Translations under genes and position numbers: made by a program | Notes under the pieces: model-generated | What the model was told of the DNA's origin: nothing | Databases searched by the model: none | What the model saw: the letters and a program-made list of their open reading frames with translations, nothing else | Part shown: piece after piece, positions 1 to 8,492 of the stretch | How the letters are laid out: each line of letters begins with the position of its first letter | Position numbering within the stretch: the stretch's first letter is position 1 | Assembly (NCBI GenBank): GCA_946536145.1 | Contig: CAMNEA010000001.1 | Location: 93,107-157,106 of the forward strand | Direction: 5' to 3' | Origin: an uncultured Butyrivibrio sp. | GTDB taxonomy: Bacteria > Bacillota > Clostridia > Lachnospirales > Lachnospiraceae | DNA: 64,000 nt

Positions 1-25
1 CCGAATTATTTAGGAGGGAACTCAT

Positions 26-1705
26 ATGTCACTCATGGCAAACCTGTATGTAGGCACATCCGGCCTGCAGACATCACAGCAGGCGCTGAATACCACGGCG
101 CACAATATGGCGAACCTCGACACGCAGGGTTACACCAGGCAGCAGGTTTCTCTGGGAACAAGAATGTATCAGACCCTCGAGCGGAAGATGGAACCGATTG
201 CGTGGAAACAGATAGGCAACGGTGTTTATTACAGTAACTGTAAGCAGGTCAGGAGTGTATTCCTCGATGCCGCATTCAGGCAGGAGACAGGAAGATACTC
301 TTTTTATGACGTCTCTCTAAAGGCTATTGAGGAGATCGAGGATCAGCTCCAGGAGATGAACGGTTCGGAATTCGCGCAGTCCCTCAACAATCTGTGGGTT
401 TCGGTTCAGGAGCTTTCAAAGGATCCGTGCTCAGCAGTGACGCAGAGCTCTTTTATCACAAGATCCAGTGAGTTCATTACAAGAGCTAAGAGTGTATATG
501 AAGGCCTTGTTTCTTATCAGGAAAACCTTGATTCTACTATAGAAGGAATGTGCAACACGATCAATTCCTACGGTGAGCGGATAAGGGTGCTGAATGAGAA
601 AATCGTAGATATAGAGGCAGGCGGCCGCGAGAGCGCCAATGACTACCGCGACGAGAGGAATGATCTTCTCGATCAGCTAGGTGAGTACGGCAAGCTCGAT
701 TATTACGAGGACGTCTTTGGAAACGTGCTGGTCTCTTTTGAGGGATCGCCTTTTGTTACTACAGATCATGTAAATCACATTGGTGTTGACAGAGATCTTG
801 GAAGCAGCGTCGGATTTGCAACTCCCTATTGGGAATACGCGGCCAGGACAGAGACGGATCCCCTCACAGGAATAGAGAAGGTTGTTTCTATAGACGGCGC
901 CTATATCTTTGATCTGACACAGAGCATCGCAACCAGTATCAATACCGATATTGGCAAGCTTAAGTCTGTGGTTCTTGCAAGGGGAGACCATAACGCAAGT
1001 TATCATGACATTGTAGAAGATGAGCAGTACTACACTGACAATATTGCTCAGTCGGTCATCATGAATGTTCAGGCGGAATTTGACCAGATGATCCACAATA
1101 TCATGACAACAATAAATGATATCATGGAAGCTTCCGAGAGCAATCCTGCATTTTTGGATGATTCGGTAGGATCTGCCAAGGACTTTGTACTTTTTATCGA
1201 AGCCAATGAAGAGGATGCGGTGCGGTACAAGATAGGGGACATCGACCCCAAGAATCTCAAACCCGGTCAGGAGCCCATTCACACAGGATTTACCATAAAG
1301 AATGCCCAGATCAATCCGCTGCTCGTACAGGATCCGACTCTTTTCACCTTCAGGAAGGTTGACGGAAGTGAAGACAATGTGACCACGACACTTTTAAAAG
1401 AAGCTTTTACGAAAGAGCAGTACACCCTTAACCCCGGAGTTACGACAAAGAACAGCTTCATAAGCTATTACAACAGCCTTGTTTCCCAGGTTGCCAATAC
1501 CGGAGACGTGTTAGAGAGCATAAGATCGTCCCAGGAAATGACGGTATCATCCGTAGAAGCTGCAAGGGAACAGATAGTTGGCGTATCGAGCGACGAGGAA
1601 CTGGAGTTCATGATCATGTTCCAGAACGCATATAATGCTTCGAGCCGCTTCATAAATGTAGTCAGTGAAATGCTTGAACATCTTGTTACAACGCTGGGTT
1701 CATAA
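26..1705 (+). CDS. flgK: Flagellar hook-associated protein FlgK (copy 1)
   Basis: This 559-residue protein forms the junction between the flagellar hook and the filament. The N-terminus carries the flagellar rod/hook signature (VGTSGLQTSQQALNTTAHNM, residues 9-28, followed by NLDTQGYTRQQV). The last 40 residues carry the matching C-terminal helix (FQNAYNASSRFINVVSEML). A long helical region and a variable central domain lie between, as usual for FlgK. The start at 26 has an AGGAGG box 8 bp upstream; a second ATG nine bases on is possible. It is followed after 12 bp by a second, divergent flgK, so the two are probably cotranscribed. The upstream part of the operon (often flgM and flgN) lies outside the window. 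Confidence 0.93.
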   Translation: MSLMANLYVGTSGLQTSQQALNTTAHNMANLDTQGYTRQQVSLGTRMYQTLERKMEPIAWKQIGNGVYYSNCKQVRSVFLDAAFRQETGRYSFYDVSLKAIEEIEDQLQEMNGSEFAQSLNNLWVSVQELSKDPCSAVTQSSFITRSSEFITRAKSVYEGLVSYQENLDSTIEGMCNTINSYGERIRVLNEKIVDIEAGGRESANDYRDERNDLLDQLGEYGKLDYYEDVFGNVLVSFEGSPFVTTDHVNHIGVDRDLGSSVGFATPYWEYAARTETDPLTGIEKVVSIDGAYIFDLTQSIATSINTDIGKLKSVVLARGDHNASYHDIVEDEQYYTDNIAQSVIMNVQAEFDQMIHNIMTTINDIMEASESNPAFLDDSVGSAKDFVLFIEANEEDAVRYKIGDIDPKNLKPGQEPIHTGFTIKNAQINPLLVQDPTLFTFRKVDGSEDNVTTTLLKEAFTKEQYTLNPGVTTKNSFISYYNSLVSQVANTGDVLESIRSSQEMTVSSVEAAREQIVGVSSDEELEFMIMFQNAYNASSRFINVVSEMLEHLVTTLGS

Positions 1706-1717
1706 AGGAGTAAGCCT

Positions 1718-3670
1718 ATGCCATCTCAATTTTTCGGACTTAATATCGCGGGATCTGGACTTAGGGCAGCCAATGCGGCCTTAAATACCACAGCAAACAA
1801 CATATCGAATGCCAATACCAACGGCTACAGCAGGCAGAAGGTAACACAGGCAGCCAGCGAAGCTCTGAGGGTTTTCTCTACCTACGGAAGTGCAGGTTCC
1901 GGTGTTGATACTATCTCGATCGACAGGGTAAGGGACAGCTTTTATGATGTGAAGTACAGGGCAAATGAGACTCTTCTGGGCAACTACAGTCAGAAGAATT
2001 ATTACAACGGACTCATAGAAGAGTATCTGGATGATGATGGTACAACGGGATTTTCATCTCTTTTCAACAAGATGCAGTCTTCCCTTGAAGCTGTAAAGAT
2101 TGCAGCAGGTACCACAGAGACAAAGACCACCTTTATTTCAGGACTTAAGAGTATTACCGAGTATTTTAACAATACTTATGACAGACTCCAGAGCGAGCAG
2201 TTTGATGTCAATGCAGAAGTCAAGCTCTGTGCTGACAGGATAAGTTCTATCGCCCAGGAGGTTGCAGCCATAAACAAGCAGATCAATATCATTGAGATGA
2301 CCGGGACAACGGCCAACGAACTCAGGGATAAAAGAGATCTTCTTGTGGATGAGCTCTCAAAGATAGTTGCTGTTGAAACCAAGGAAGACCCTATTGTTGA
2401 TGAGACACAGCCTGACAGGGATACCGGTGCAACAAGATTTCAGATCTGGGTTGCCGGTGCATATCAGCTGGTGGACACCTATGAGTATAAAAAGCTGATC
2501 GCAGTCTCCAGAGATGACGATGGAGCAACTAACCAGAATGATATCAAGGGACTTGTTGACCTGAAATGGGGCAGCAGCCAGTATAAAGACGGCGATAATG
2601 TTAAAGAGCTTGCGGATTTTTCGATGGATTCAATGCTTATCGGCGGAGAACTGCAGGGGCTTCTTGCTATAAGAGACGGAAATAATGGAGCATATTTTCA
2701 CGGAAAAACAGAAAGTGACACAAGCACGGAAACAACGGAGACTATAGATGGTGTTGCATACACTGTTGTTACGAAGGGAGGTGTCAAGTCGTATTATAAC
2801 GGCTCCTATTCAAGTAACTATCCCCTTGAGAATCTTGCCAAAGTTACAGTCGAAGTTAAGGTGGATGCCAACTACTTAAAGGACATGGCACAGTGTGCAC
2901 TTCCAATTGACGGCTCAATAAGAGTCGGTGCAAAGTACTATAAATATGACAGCTGGGCTTATGACGGAGACTCAACTTATCAATTCACCATGGACCTGGA
3001 GAGCCTTTCCAGCATCCCTGACAGCGGGACAACCGTCAGCGTTGGCTATGCCAACAGTTATCAGGGTATTCCATATTATATGGAGCAGATGAACGAGTGG
3101 ATCCGCAGATTTTCGGACTCAATGAACCAGATAATGACCACCGGATATACTTCTGATTCACTAGAGGGCGTATATGTCCTGACCGGTGCAATGGATATGA
3201 ACTCAGCAGCGGAGTACAGTTATGAACAGCTGACAACACTTTCTGAGAACAAGGGATATTACACCTTAAGAGGCGGGAACTTTACTGTCAGCTCCGTTCT
3301 CATGGACAATGCCGACAGACTGGCCACCAAGTCCGATGTGACAGAGGGTGAATCGGAGTTTCTGAACATCGAAAGGCTTATGGACGTGATGAAGAAGAAA
3401 AAGATCTTCAGAGGTGCCAGTGCCGGAGAATTCCTCACCAAGGTGCTGGGAGATGTGGCCCTTAATAAGAGCAATTCCCAGACTCTGGAGGAAACATATC
3501 TTTCCCTTGAGAATACTATAGCCAACCAGAGACTTTCTGATACTGGTGTGGATGAGGACGAGGAGGCTGCAAATCTGGTCAAATTCCAGAATGCATATAA
3601 CCTCTCATCCAAGATGATACAAGTGCTTTCGGAGATCTATGACAGACTTATCCTGCAGACAGGTGTCTGA
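1718..3670 (+). CDS. flgK: Flagellar hook-associated protein FlgK (copy 2)
   Basis: This is a second FlgK of 650 residues. It has the N-terminal motif (GLNIAGSGLRAANAALNTTA, then NNISNANTNGYSRQKV) and the C-terminal motif (VKFQNAYNLSSKMIQVLSEI). It is about 90 residues longer than copy 1, and the extra length lies in the middle, the surface-exposed and variable part of the family. The start is set by an AAGGAG box just upstream. Tandem flgK genes suggest either two junction proteins stacked in one flagellum or alternative use; the sequence cannot decide. It is followed by a strong hairpin and then by a repeat array, so transcription from flgK probably ends here. Confidence 0.92.
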   Translation: MPSQFFGLNIAGSGLRAANAALNTTANNISNANTNGYSRQKVTQAASEALRVFSTYGSAGSGVDTISIDRVRDSFYDVKYRANETLLGNYSQKNYYNGLIEEYLDDDGTTGFSSLFNKMQSSLEAVKIAAGTTETKTTFISGLKSITEYFNNTYDRLQSEQFDVNAEVKLCADRISSIAQEVAAINKQINIIEMTGTTANELRDKRDLLVDELSKIVAVETKEDPIVDETQPDRDTGATRFQIWVAGAYQLVDTYEYKKLIAVSRDDDGATNQNDIKGLVDLKWGSSQYKDGDNVKELADFSMDSMLIGGELQGLLAIRDGNNGAYFHGKTESDTSTETTETIDGVAYTVVTKGGVKSYYNGSYSSNYPLENLAKVTVEVKVDANYLKDMAQCALPIDGSIRVGAKYYKYDSWAYDGDSTYQFTMDLESLSSIPDSGTTVSVGYANSYQGIPYYMEQMNEWIRRFSDSMNQIMTTGYTSDSLEGVYVLTGAMDMNSAAEYSYEQLTTLSENKGYYTLRGGNFTVSSVLMDNADRLATKSDVTEGESEFLNIERLMDVMKKKKIFRGASAGEFLTKVLGDVALNKSNSQTLEETYLSLENTIANQRLSDTGVDEDEEAANLVKFQNAYNLSSKMIQVLSEIYDRLILQTGV

Positions 3671-3718
3671 TCAGGGATCGATGCAAGATAAAACAAAACA
3701 ACCTTATGAAGTGTGTGG

Positions 3719-3763
3719 AACCCCTGCAGATACAAAATATCTGCAGGGGTTGATCTGCAGGGG
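3719..3763 (+). terminator. Strong hairpin after flgK copy 2, with a second 3' arm
   Basis: A perfect 14-bp stem (AACCCCTGCAGATA paired with TATCTGCAGGGGTT, loop CAAAA) spans 3719-3751. Two bases later an 11-base partial copy of the right arm, ATCTGCAGGGG, repeats at 3753-3763. No run of T follows, so this is not a classical terminator. It may still end or protect the flgK transcript. Confidence 0.55.
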
Positions 3764-4048
3764 CTCTTGGTTTTACTCTTTACAATTCGAGACTTCTTGT
3801 GTATAGTGTTCAATGTATTTTGATATGATTATTCTTTTGATTCTTATGCTTCTTCTATTCTGAAGCGACAATTTCCTGTTTAGAGATTGTGTAAATACTT
3901 TAGAGGTTGTCAGTGCTCTAGCTCAATTGCTCCGGATAACCGTGTTTAGTTGTGATATATCGCTTAACGGCATTGAATTACTTAGGGGGAATTATCGATT
4001 ATCGGTGTTACCATGACGGTGCTGAGTGAGCTGGCAAAAAGGGTGGTA

Positions 4049-4399
4049 GGCATCGGAAAAGAGATTTTGGCAAATAATCGATGCCGAAATTGGCTGTGGA
4101 TGAAGGGAATGGGCATCGGAAAAGAGATTTTGGCAAATAATCGATGCCGAAATTGGCTGTGGATGAAGGGAATGGGCATCGGAAAAGAGATTTTGGCAAA
4201 TAATCGATGCTGAAATAGGCTGTGAATGAAGGGAATGGGCATCGGAAAAGAGGTTATGGCAAACAATTGATGCCCAAAATGGGTAAGAACAAAGGAAATA
4301 GACATCGAAAAAGAATCATATGGTAAAACTCGCTGCTGTTCAGCAAGATCAAAAGGAATATAGGCATCGAATAAGCGGATATAAATCAGGAACGATGCC
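4049..4399 (+). repeat. 63-bp tandem repeat array with conserved internal hairpins
   Basis: Six units repeat at a 62-63 bp period: CATCGG or CATCGA begins at 4051, 4114, 4177, 4240, 4303 and 4365. Units 1-3 are almost identical; units 4-6 decay toward the downstream gene. Most units contain a 37-bp inverted repeat, GGCATCG at one end and CGATGCC at the other, at 4049-4085, 4112-4148 and so on. The last unit has lost most other similarity yet keeps both 7-base arms exactly 37 bp apart (4363-4399). Units are contiguous, with no unique spacers. The rest of the gene-free stretch 3764-4048 is A+T rich and shows nothing I can name. Confidence 0.85.
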
Positions 4400-5264
4400 G
4401 TCAACGCAAACAAACAGGAGGAACAATAGTACGAAAAACAAAAAACAACCAACATTACTTTCGAGAACAGACATTTACTCAGATGCGGAAAGACGCCTTT
4501 CAGAGCTGGAACAGGTAATTAATGATATAGAGGATTATCTTGCAAAAGCTCCTGAGGGAAAGATTCATATAGTCAAATCGCATGGACGGATTCAATATTA
4601 TTTGAGGAAAAACCCAGGTGATAAAAGTGGCAGATATATGCAAAAGGGTGATCTGGTAAGTATCAGTAGATACCTGCAAAAATCCTATAATGAAAAAATT
4701 CTAAAGCTTCTGAAACAGGAAGCGATAAATCTTGAAAAATTTCTTAAATGTTCTGATAAATATTCAAATGAAATTCCCAAAGTGTATTCGAATAATTTCA
4801 CTGAAGTAAAATCACTTATAAGCCCTATAGATGTTGATGATGGAGACTATGCAAACTGGTGGTTAAAAGAATCTTATGATCGCAAGGAAATAGGGGATAA
4901 TGTCCCCTGTTACGAGACTATCAGGAAAGAAAGAGTAAGATCGAAATCCGAGCTGAATATTGCCAATGCGCTGGCAAGATTTGGCGTACCATATAAGTAT
5001 GAGCACCCACTGACGTTGAAAAATGGGATGATAATTTATCCGGATTTTACTGTTTTAAATGTGAAGAGCAGAAAAGAGTTTTATTGGGAACACAGAGGAA
5101 TGATGGATGATAGGGAATATGCAAGGCATTCTGTCGCGAGAATTAAGGATTATGCAAGGGATGGAATTTATACAGGAAAAAATCTGATCATAACGGAAGA
5201 GACGTCCACAAGCCCTCTTGGTACCAATGAAATTGAGGCAGTAATCAAGGCTTTTTTGTGTTAA
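4395..5264 (+). CDS. Predicted restriction-endonuclease-like protein of unknown role
   Basis: I do not recognise a named family. The N-terminal half is charged and helical. The C-terminal part (from about nucleotide 4940) reads like a PD-(D/E)XK fold: a Glu in RSKSELNIANALA, an Asp in IIYPDFTVLN after a strand, then EFYWEHRG. The usual E-x-K is replaced by E-H, so activity is uncertain. The start is unclear. An ATG at 4320 has no ribosome binding site. The ATG at 4395 lies inside the right arm of the last array hairpin with a weak AGGA just before it. A good AGGAGG at 4416 is followed by no normal start codon in frame, only ACG at 4431. The gene stands alone between flgK and flgL and looks acquired. 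Confidence 0.6.
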   Translation: MPSTQTNRRNNSTKNKKQPTLLSRTDIYSDAERRLSELEQVINDIEDYLAKAPEGKIHIVKSHGRIQYYLRKNPGDKSGRYMQKGDLVSISRYLQKSYNEKILKLLKQEAINLEKFLKCSDKYSNEIPKVYSNNFTEVKSLISPIDVDDGDYANWWLKESYDRKEIGDNVPCYETIRKERVRSKSELNIANALARFGVPYKYEHPLTLKNGMIIYPDFTVLNVKSRKEFYWEHRGMMDDREYARHSVARIKDYARDGIYTGKNLIITEETSTSPLGTNEIEAVIKAFLC

Positions 5265-5272
5265 AGAACTGT

Positions 5273-5299
5273 TAAGTAAATCCGGGTTCAGGACGATAT
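5273..5299 (+). promoter_or_regulatory. Sigma-28-type promoter for flgL
   Basis: TAAG, 15 bp, GACGATAT matches the flagellar sigma factor pattern (TAAA, about 15 bp, GCCGATAA). It sits 138 bp before the flgL start, just after the nuclease-like gene, and would give flgL its own late-class promoter. Confidence 0.5.
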
Positions 5300-5436
5300 A
5301 AGAGATGAAAAGTCTGATATTCTGCAAGGATGCGCTTATTTGGGACATGGAAAGTCTGACAATGTTCACTGCAGTAATGTGCAATTCATGCACATTTCGG
5401 GAACAGGATTCATGTTTTTGGTTTCGGAGGATTATT

Positions 5437-7500
5437 ATGCGCATCACCAATAAGATCATGCAGAACAATTCACTTTACAATATTAATAATAACAAAATTG
5501 CTGAGGACACCCTGAACACCATGATGTCCACCGGAAAGAAGATAACGCGTCCATCAGAAGACCCGGTCATCGCAATAAGGGCGCTGCGACTTAGGAGCAA
5601 CGTAGTGCAGCTGTCCCAGTACTATGAGAAGAATGCCAAGGATGCTGAGAGCTGGCTGAATGTTACAGCTGATGCACTTTCAACGGTGACAGCTGTTTTG
5701 ACGGACTGTGTCAAACAGGCAACTAAGGGCGCCAATAAGGATCTGACACTGGATGATCTTGATACGATAGTCACACAGATAGATTCCCTGGCAAAAGAGT
5801 ATTACGCAACAGGAAACGTGGATTTTGCTGGAAGATATGTGTTCACCGGCTACAGGACAGAGACACCTCTTTCCTTTGATAAGGCTACGTCGGCAGATTA
5901 TAAGGCTATAATGGACGAGTTCAACGCAGGTGATATAGGTGAATCCAACAGGGTAAACGGCAGATACATGCTGGATGAAGGCGTTGCAACGTTAGAGAGT
6001 GATATACAGGAAAAGAATGTCGGAAGACTTAGGCTGTCATATAAAAAATTAAATTATATAGAAGATCAGCTTGAATCTACTCCTTCCATAATGTACAGGG
6101 AGGCATTTAAGCAGCCTGCCACCAGTACTGTCACAAGTACTATAGAAACCGTAAATCTGACATATCAGACCCCGGACGGAACAACACGCTACGCAGCTGT
6201 TCCTACAAACGGGTATGGGATAGTCAGCGATGGAATAAGCTATACCTCTACTAAGAACTCGGATGGAAGTTACACGGTAAGCGCAACTAACTCCAACACA
6301 AGTCCGGCAGAAAGTTATACTATGCAAATAACAAAAGAAGGAGTGTACGACAAGACCAGCAGTTCTCCACAGCTGGATGTGGTTTCAAGTGTTGAGGACA
6401 GAGCAGAATCAAAGATCACTTTTACAACCGATACAGGGCAGGAGACCATAAGCATTCCGGTGCTTCCCGCCATTGATCAGTCCTACGAAATGACAGTCGG
6501 TTCAACAGGTTTCATTGCCAGGATCAACAGCGATGGCACCGTTACAATGGAACGCGAAATGTCTACTCCTCATAATACAGACGGCACAAAAAGCCGGGAA
6601 GTAATAAATGTCACATCAAATGGCAGCATTCATTCCTCCTATTATGAATCTTATTTGGATATAAAGGCAGAAAACATAATATATACAACAACATCCGAAA
6701 AGGATAAGGATAAAGCGTATGAAACCATTGCTGCTGATGATACGGATCAGGCACTTGTGTATTTAAATGCAGCCACCGGCGAGATCCTGATGAACGACTA
6801 TCTCAAGAACAAACTCTCAAGCCTTCCTGACATCATCAATGCGAAGTCAATCGGCGTGGATTACGCAAAAAAAGAGTGGGACAAAGGCGATATCAAGCCT
6901 GAACATCTCTTTTCCTGCACATATACTGATGCAAATGGAAATGAGATCCTGTATAACAAGGGAACAGCACCCCATGACATAGCCTATGATGTGGGATTTG
7001 CCCAATCAGTGGTGGTAAACACCACAGCGGATGCAGCCTTCACACCAAATGTTAAAAGAGATGCAGAAGACCTTAGCAATATGCTCAGCGAGATCAAAAA
7101 GGTCAATACGACATTAAAGACCCTGAAGAATGAGCTCAGCGCAGCTTCAGATGCCGATAAGCCTGAGATAGAGAACAAAATAGCTGCCGCCCAGAAGGCC
7201 TACGACTATATGAGGGAGGAAATCCAGAAGGAATTTGAGCACAAGATCACTTCCGTGCAGAAGGCACTGGATGTGGCCAATATAGCGGTGACGGATAACG
7301 GCACCAGGTCAAAAAGACTTGATCTTATTTCGGACAGGCTCATGACCCAGACAACAACCTTCAAGACGCTGCAGTCAGAGAATGAGGACATAGATCTTGC
7401 AGAAGCTGCCACCAAGCTGACCACGGCCCAGGTGACTTACGAAGCAAGCCTTATGGCAACCGGCAAGATCAGCAATACATCATTACTGAATTATCTCTGA
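5437..7500 (+). CDS. flgL: Flagellar hook-associated protein FlgL, enlarged
   Basis: FlgL (HAP3) joins FlgK to the first flagellin layer. The N-terminus (MRITNKIMQNNSLYNINNNK, then a STGKKITRPSEDPV stretch) and the C-terminus (TAQVTYEASLMATGKISNTSL) are typical. The start at 5437 is chosen because CGGAGG lies 6 bp upstream; the reading frame is open further upstream but without initiation signals. At 687 residues it is more than twice the common length of about 300. The extra 350-400 residues form one central insert, roughly residues 200-560, rich in Thr and Ser and in beta-strand patterns, as expected for a surface-exposed domain. Its own promoter lies at 5273-5299. fliW and csrA follow 120 bp downstream. 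Confidence 0.92.
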   Translation: MRITNKIMQNNSLYNINNNKIAEDTLNTMMSTGKKITRPSEDPVIAIRALRLRSNVVQLSQYYEKNAKDAESWLNVTADALSTVTAVLTDCVKQATKGANKDLTLDDLDTIVTQIDSLAKEYYATGNVDFAGRYVFTGYRTETPLSFDKATSADYKAIMDEFNAGDIGESNRVNGRYMLDEGVATLESDIQEKNVGRLRLSYKKLNYIEDQLESTPSIMYREAFKQPATSTVTSTIETVNLTYQTPDGTTRYAAVPTNGYGIVSDGISYTSTKNSDGSYTVSATNSNTSPAESYTMQITKEGVYDKTSSSPQLDVVSSVEDRAESKITFTTDTGQETISIPVLPAIDQSYEMTVGSTGFIARINSDGTVTMEREMSTPHNTDGTKSREVINVTSNGSIHSSYYESYLDIKAENIIYTTTSEKDKDKAYETIAADDTDQALVYLNAATGEILMNDYLKNKLSSLPDIINAKSIGVDYAKKEWDKGDIKPEHLFSCTYTDANGNEILYNKGTAPHDIAYDVGFAQSVVVNTTADAAFTPNVKRDAEDLSNMLSEIKKVNTTLKTLKNELSAASDADKPEIENKIAAAQKAYDYMREEIQKEFEHKITSVQKALDVANIAVTDNGTRSKRLDLISDRLMTQTTTFKTLQSENEDIDLAEAATKLTTAQVTYEASLMATGKISNTSLLNYL

Positions 7501-7620
7501 TCATGTAATCATCAGATTGTGTATAAAATAGTGGAATTTGTACGAAATAGCGTATATAATTAATGCTGCGGGATAATCTGCATATTTAGCGTACACCAAC
7601 ACATTTACGGAGGTTACAGC

Positions 7621-8082
7621 ATGAAATTAACAACAAGAGTATTTGGCGAAGTAGAAATTGATGATAGCAAGATTATTAATTTCCCTAATGGGATTATCGG
7701 ATTCCCCGATCTTAAGAGATTTACCCTGATGCACGATGAAGAGGATGACTCAGCTTCCATACAGTGGCTTCAGTCAATCGAAGAGCCCGGATTTGCAATG
7801 CCGGTCATCGATCCTCTGATGGTCTGCCCCGATTACAGCCCCGAAATTGACAAGGCGACAATTGCAGATATAGGAGAACTCAAGGATGAAGATATTCTTG
7901 TTCTTGTAACTGTGACAGTTCCCCATGATCTGACCAAGATGACTGTCAACCTGATGGGACCTTTTGTTATCAATGTGGCAGAGCTTAAGGGTGTTCAGTC
8001 CATCGTCGAGAATGATGATTACCCTGTTAAGTTCCCTATATATGACATTCTTAAGAAGAACAAGGACGCTAAGGAGGGCTGA
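7621..8082 (+). CDS. fliW: Flagellar assembly factor FliW
   Basis: FliW is a 153-residue beta-rich protein. It binds flagellin and, when free of it, binds and blocks the RNA-binding regulator CsrA, so that flagellin synthesis is matched to export. The family signature PNGIIGFPDLKRF (residues 23-35) and the following SIEEPGFAMPVIDP segment are present, and the length is normal. GGAGG lies 7 bp before the ATG. csrA starts 2 bp after the stop codon with its ribosome binding site inside fliW, so the two are translated together. The 120-bp gap upstream contains a TATAAT at 7555-7560 without a convincing -35 box. Confidence 0.95.
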   Translation: MKLTTRVFGEVEIDDSKIINFPNGIIGFPDLKRFTLMHDEEDDSASIQWLQSIEEPGFAMPVIDPLMVCPDYSPEIDKATIADIGELKDEDILVLVTVTVPHDLTKMTVNLMGPFVINVAELKGVQSIVENDDYPVKFPIYDILKKNKDAKEG

Positions 8083-8084
8083 AT

Positions 8085-8300
8085 ATGCTGGCATTATCAA
8101 GAAGAAAGAACGAGGCCATTGTCATCAATAACAACATTGAGATAACGGTCCTTGACATAAGGGGCGACCAGATCAAACTCGGCATCTCTGCCCCCAAGGA
8201 GATCCCGATACACAGGAAAGAAGTGTATATCCAGATCCAGAATGAGAACAAGCAGGCTACAGACGTGGCCGGAGTTGAGGCTCTCAAGAAGCTGCTGTGA
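8085..8300 (+). CDS. csrA: Carbon storage / flagellin translation regulator CsrA
   Basis: CsrA is a dimeric RNA-binding protein that masks ribosome binding sites. In Bacillus-type flagellar control it represses flagellin translation until FliW removes it. The 71-residue sequence has the standard MLALSRRKNEAIVI start and GISAPKEIPIHRKEVY core. The two key RNA-contact residues of the family, Leu4 and Arg44, are both present. AAGGAGG lies 8 bp upstream. It is coupled to fliW, and probable target sites lie in the flagellin leaders (see 17586-17601). A terminator follows at 8346. Confidence 0.96.
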   Translation: MLALSRRKNEAIVINNNIEITVLDIRGDQIKLGISAPKEIPIHRKEVYIQIQNENKQATDVAGVEALKKLL

Positions 8301-8345
8301 TAGAGATTTAGTTTTATGGACGTCTCTTAAATAAACAAAAAACTG

Positions 8346-8379
8346 AAGGTGCTCCGCGAAATGTGGGGCGCCTTTTTTG
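8346..8379 (+). terminator. Rho-independent terminator after csrA
   Basis: An 11-bp stem with a few G-T pairs (AGGTGCTCCGC with GTGGGGCGCCT) is followed by TTTTTT. It ends the fliW-csrA transcript. Confidence 0.8.
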
Positions 8380-8407
8380 TCTCGACTGTCTCTGGGGAGA
8401 TTGAATA

Positions 8408-8453
8408 TTTAACTCGTATTAACTCATGGACATGTGGGTTAATATGAGTTAAA
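8408..8453. promoter_or_regulatory. 16-bp near-perfect inverted repeat ahead of the ATPase gene
   Basis: TTTAACTCGTATTAAC (8408-8423) and GTTAATATGAGTTAAA (8438-8453) pair at 15 of 16 positions around a 14-base spacer. The arms are A+T rich, so this is more likely a dimeric operator than an RNA hairpin. It lies 40 bp before the probable start of the ATPase gene, between the csrA terminator and that gene. Confidence 0.5.
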
Positions 8454-8492
8454 ATTTTATTGAGACATATAGGTCGTATTATGGTGAGTGAT

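Noticed and set aside
4013..4213. A + strand open frame with a repeating 21-residue peptide
   Set aside because: Same cause as above. No ribosome binding site before the ATG and the frame ends inside the array.
4049..4399. CRISPR array
   Set aside because: Units are contiguous 63-bp repeats without unique spacers, and no cas genes are near.
3982..4455. A 157-codon open frame on the - strand with a hydrophobic start and 21-residue repeats
   Set aside because: It exists because the 63-bp repeat has a period divisible by three. No ribosome binding site, and it runs into the start of the nuclease-like gene.
5305..5436. A 44-residue N-terminal extension of FlgL
   Set aside because: The conserved FlgL N-terminus begins at 5437, directly after CGGAGG. 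The extension has no likeness to the family and overlaps the promoter region.
7532..7560. Sigma-A promoter for fliW
   Set aside because: TATAAT at 7555-7560 is present, but the -35 position (TGGAAT) matches only three of six bases and no extended -10 is seen.
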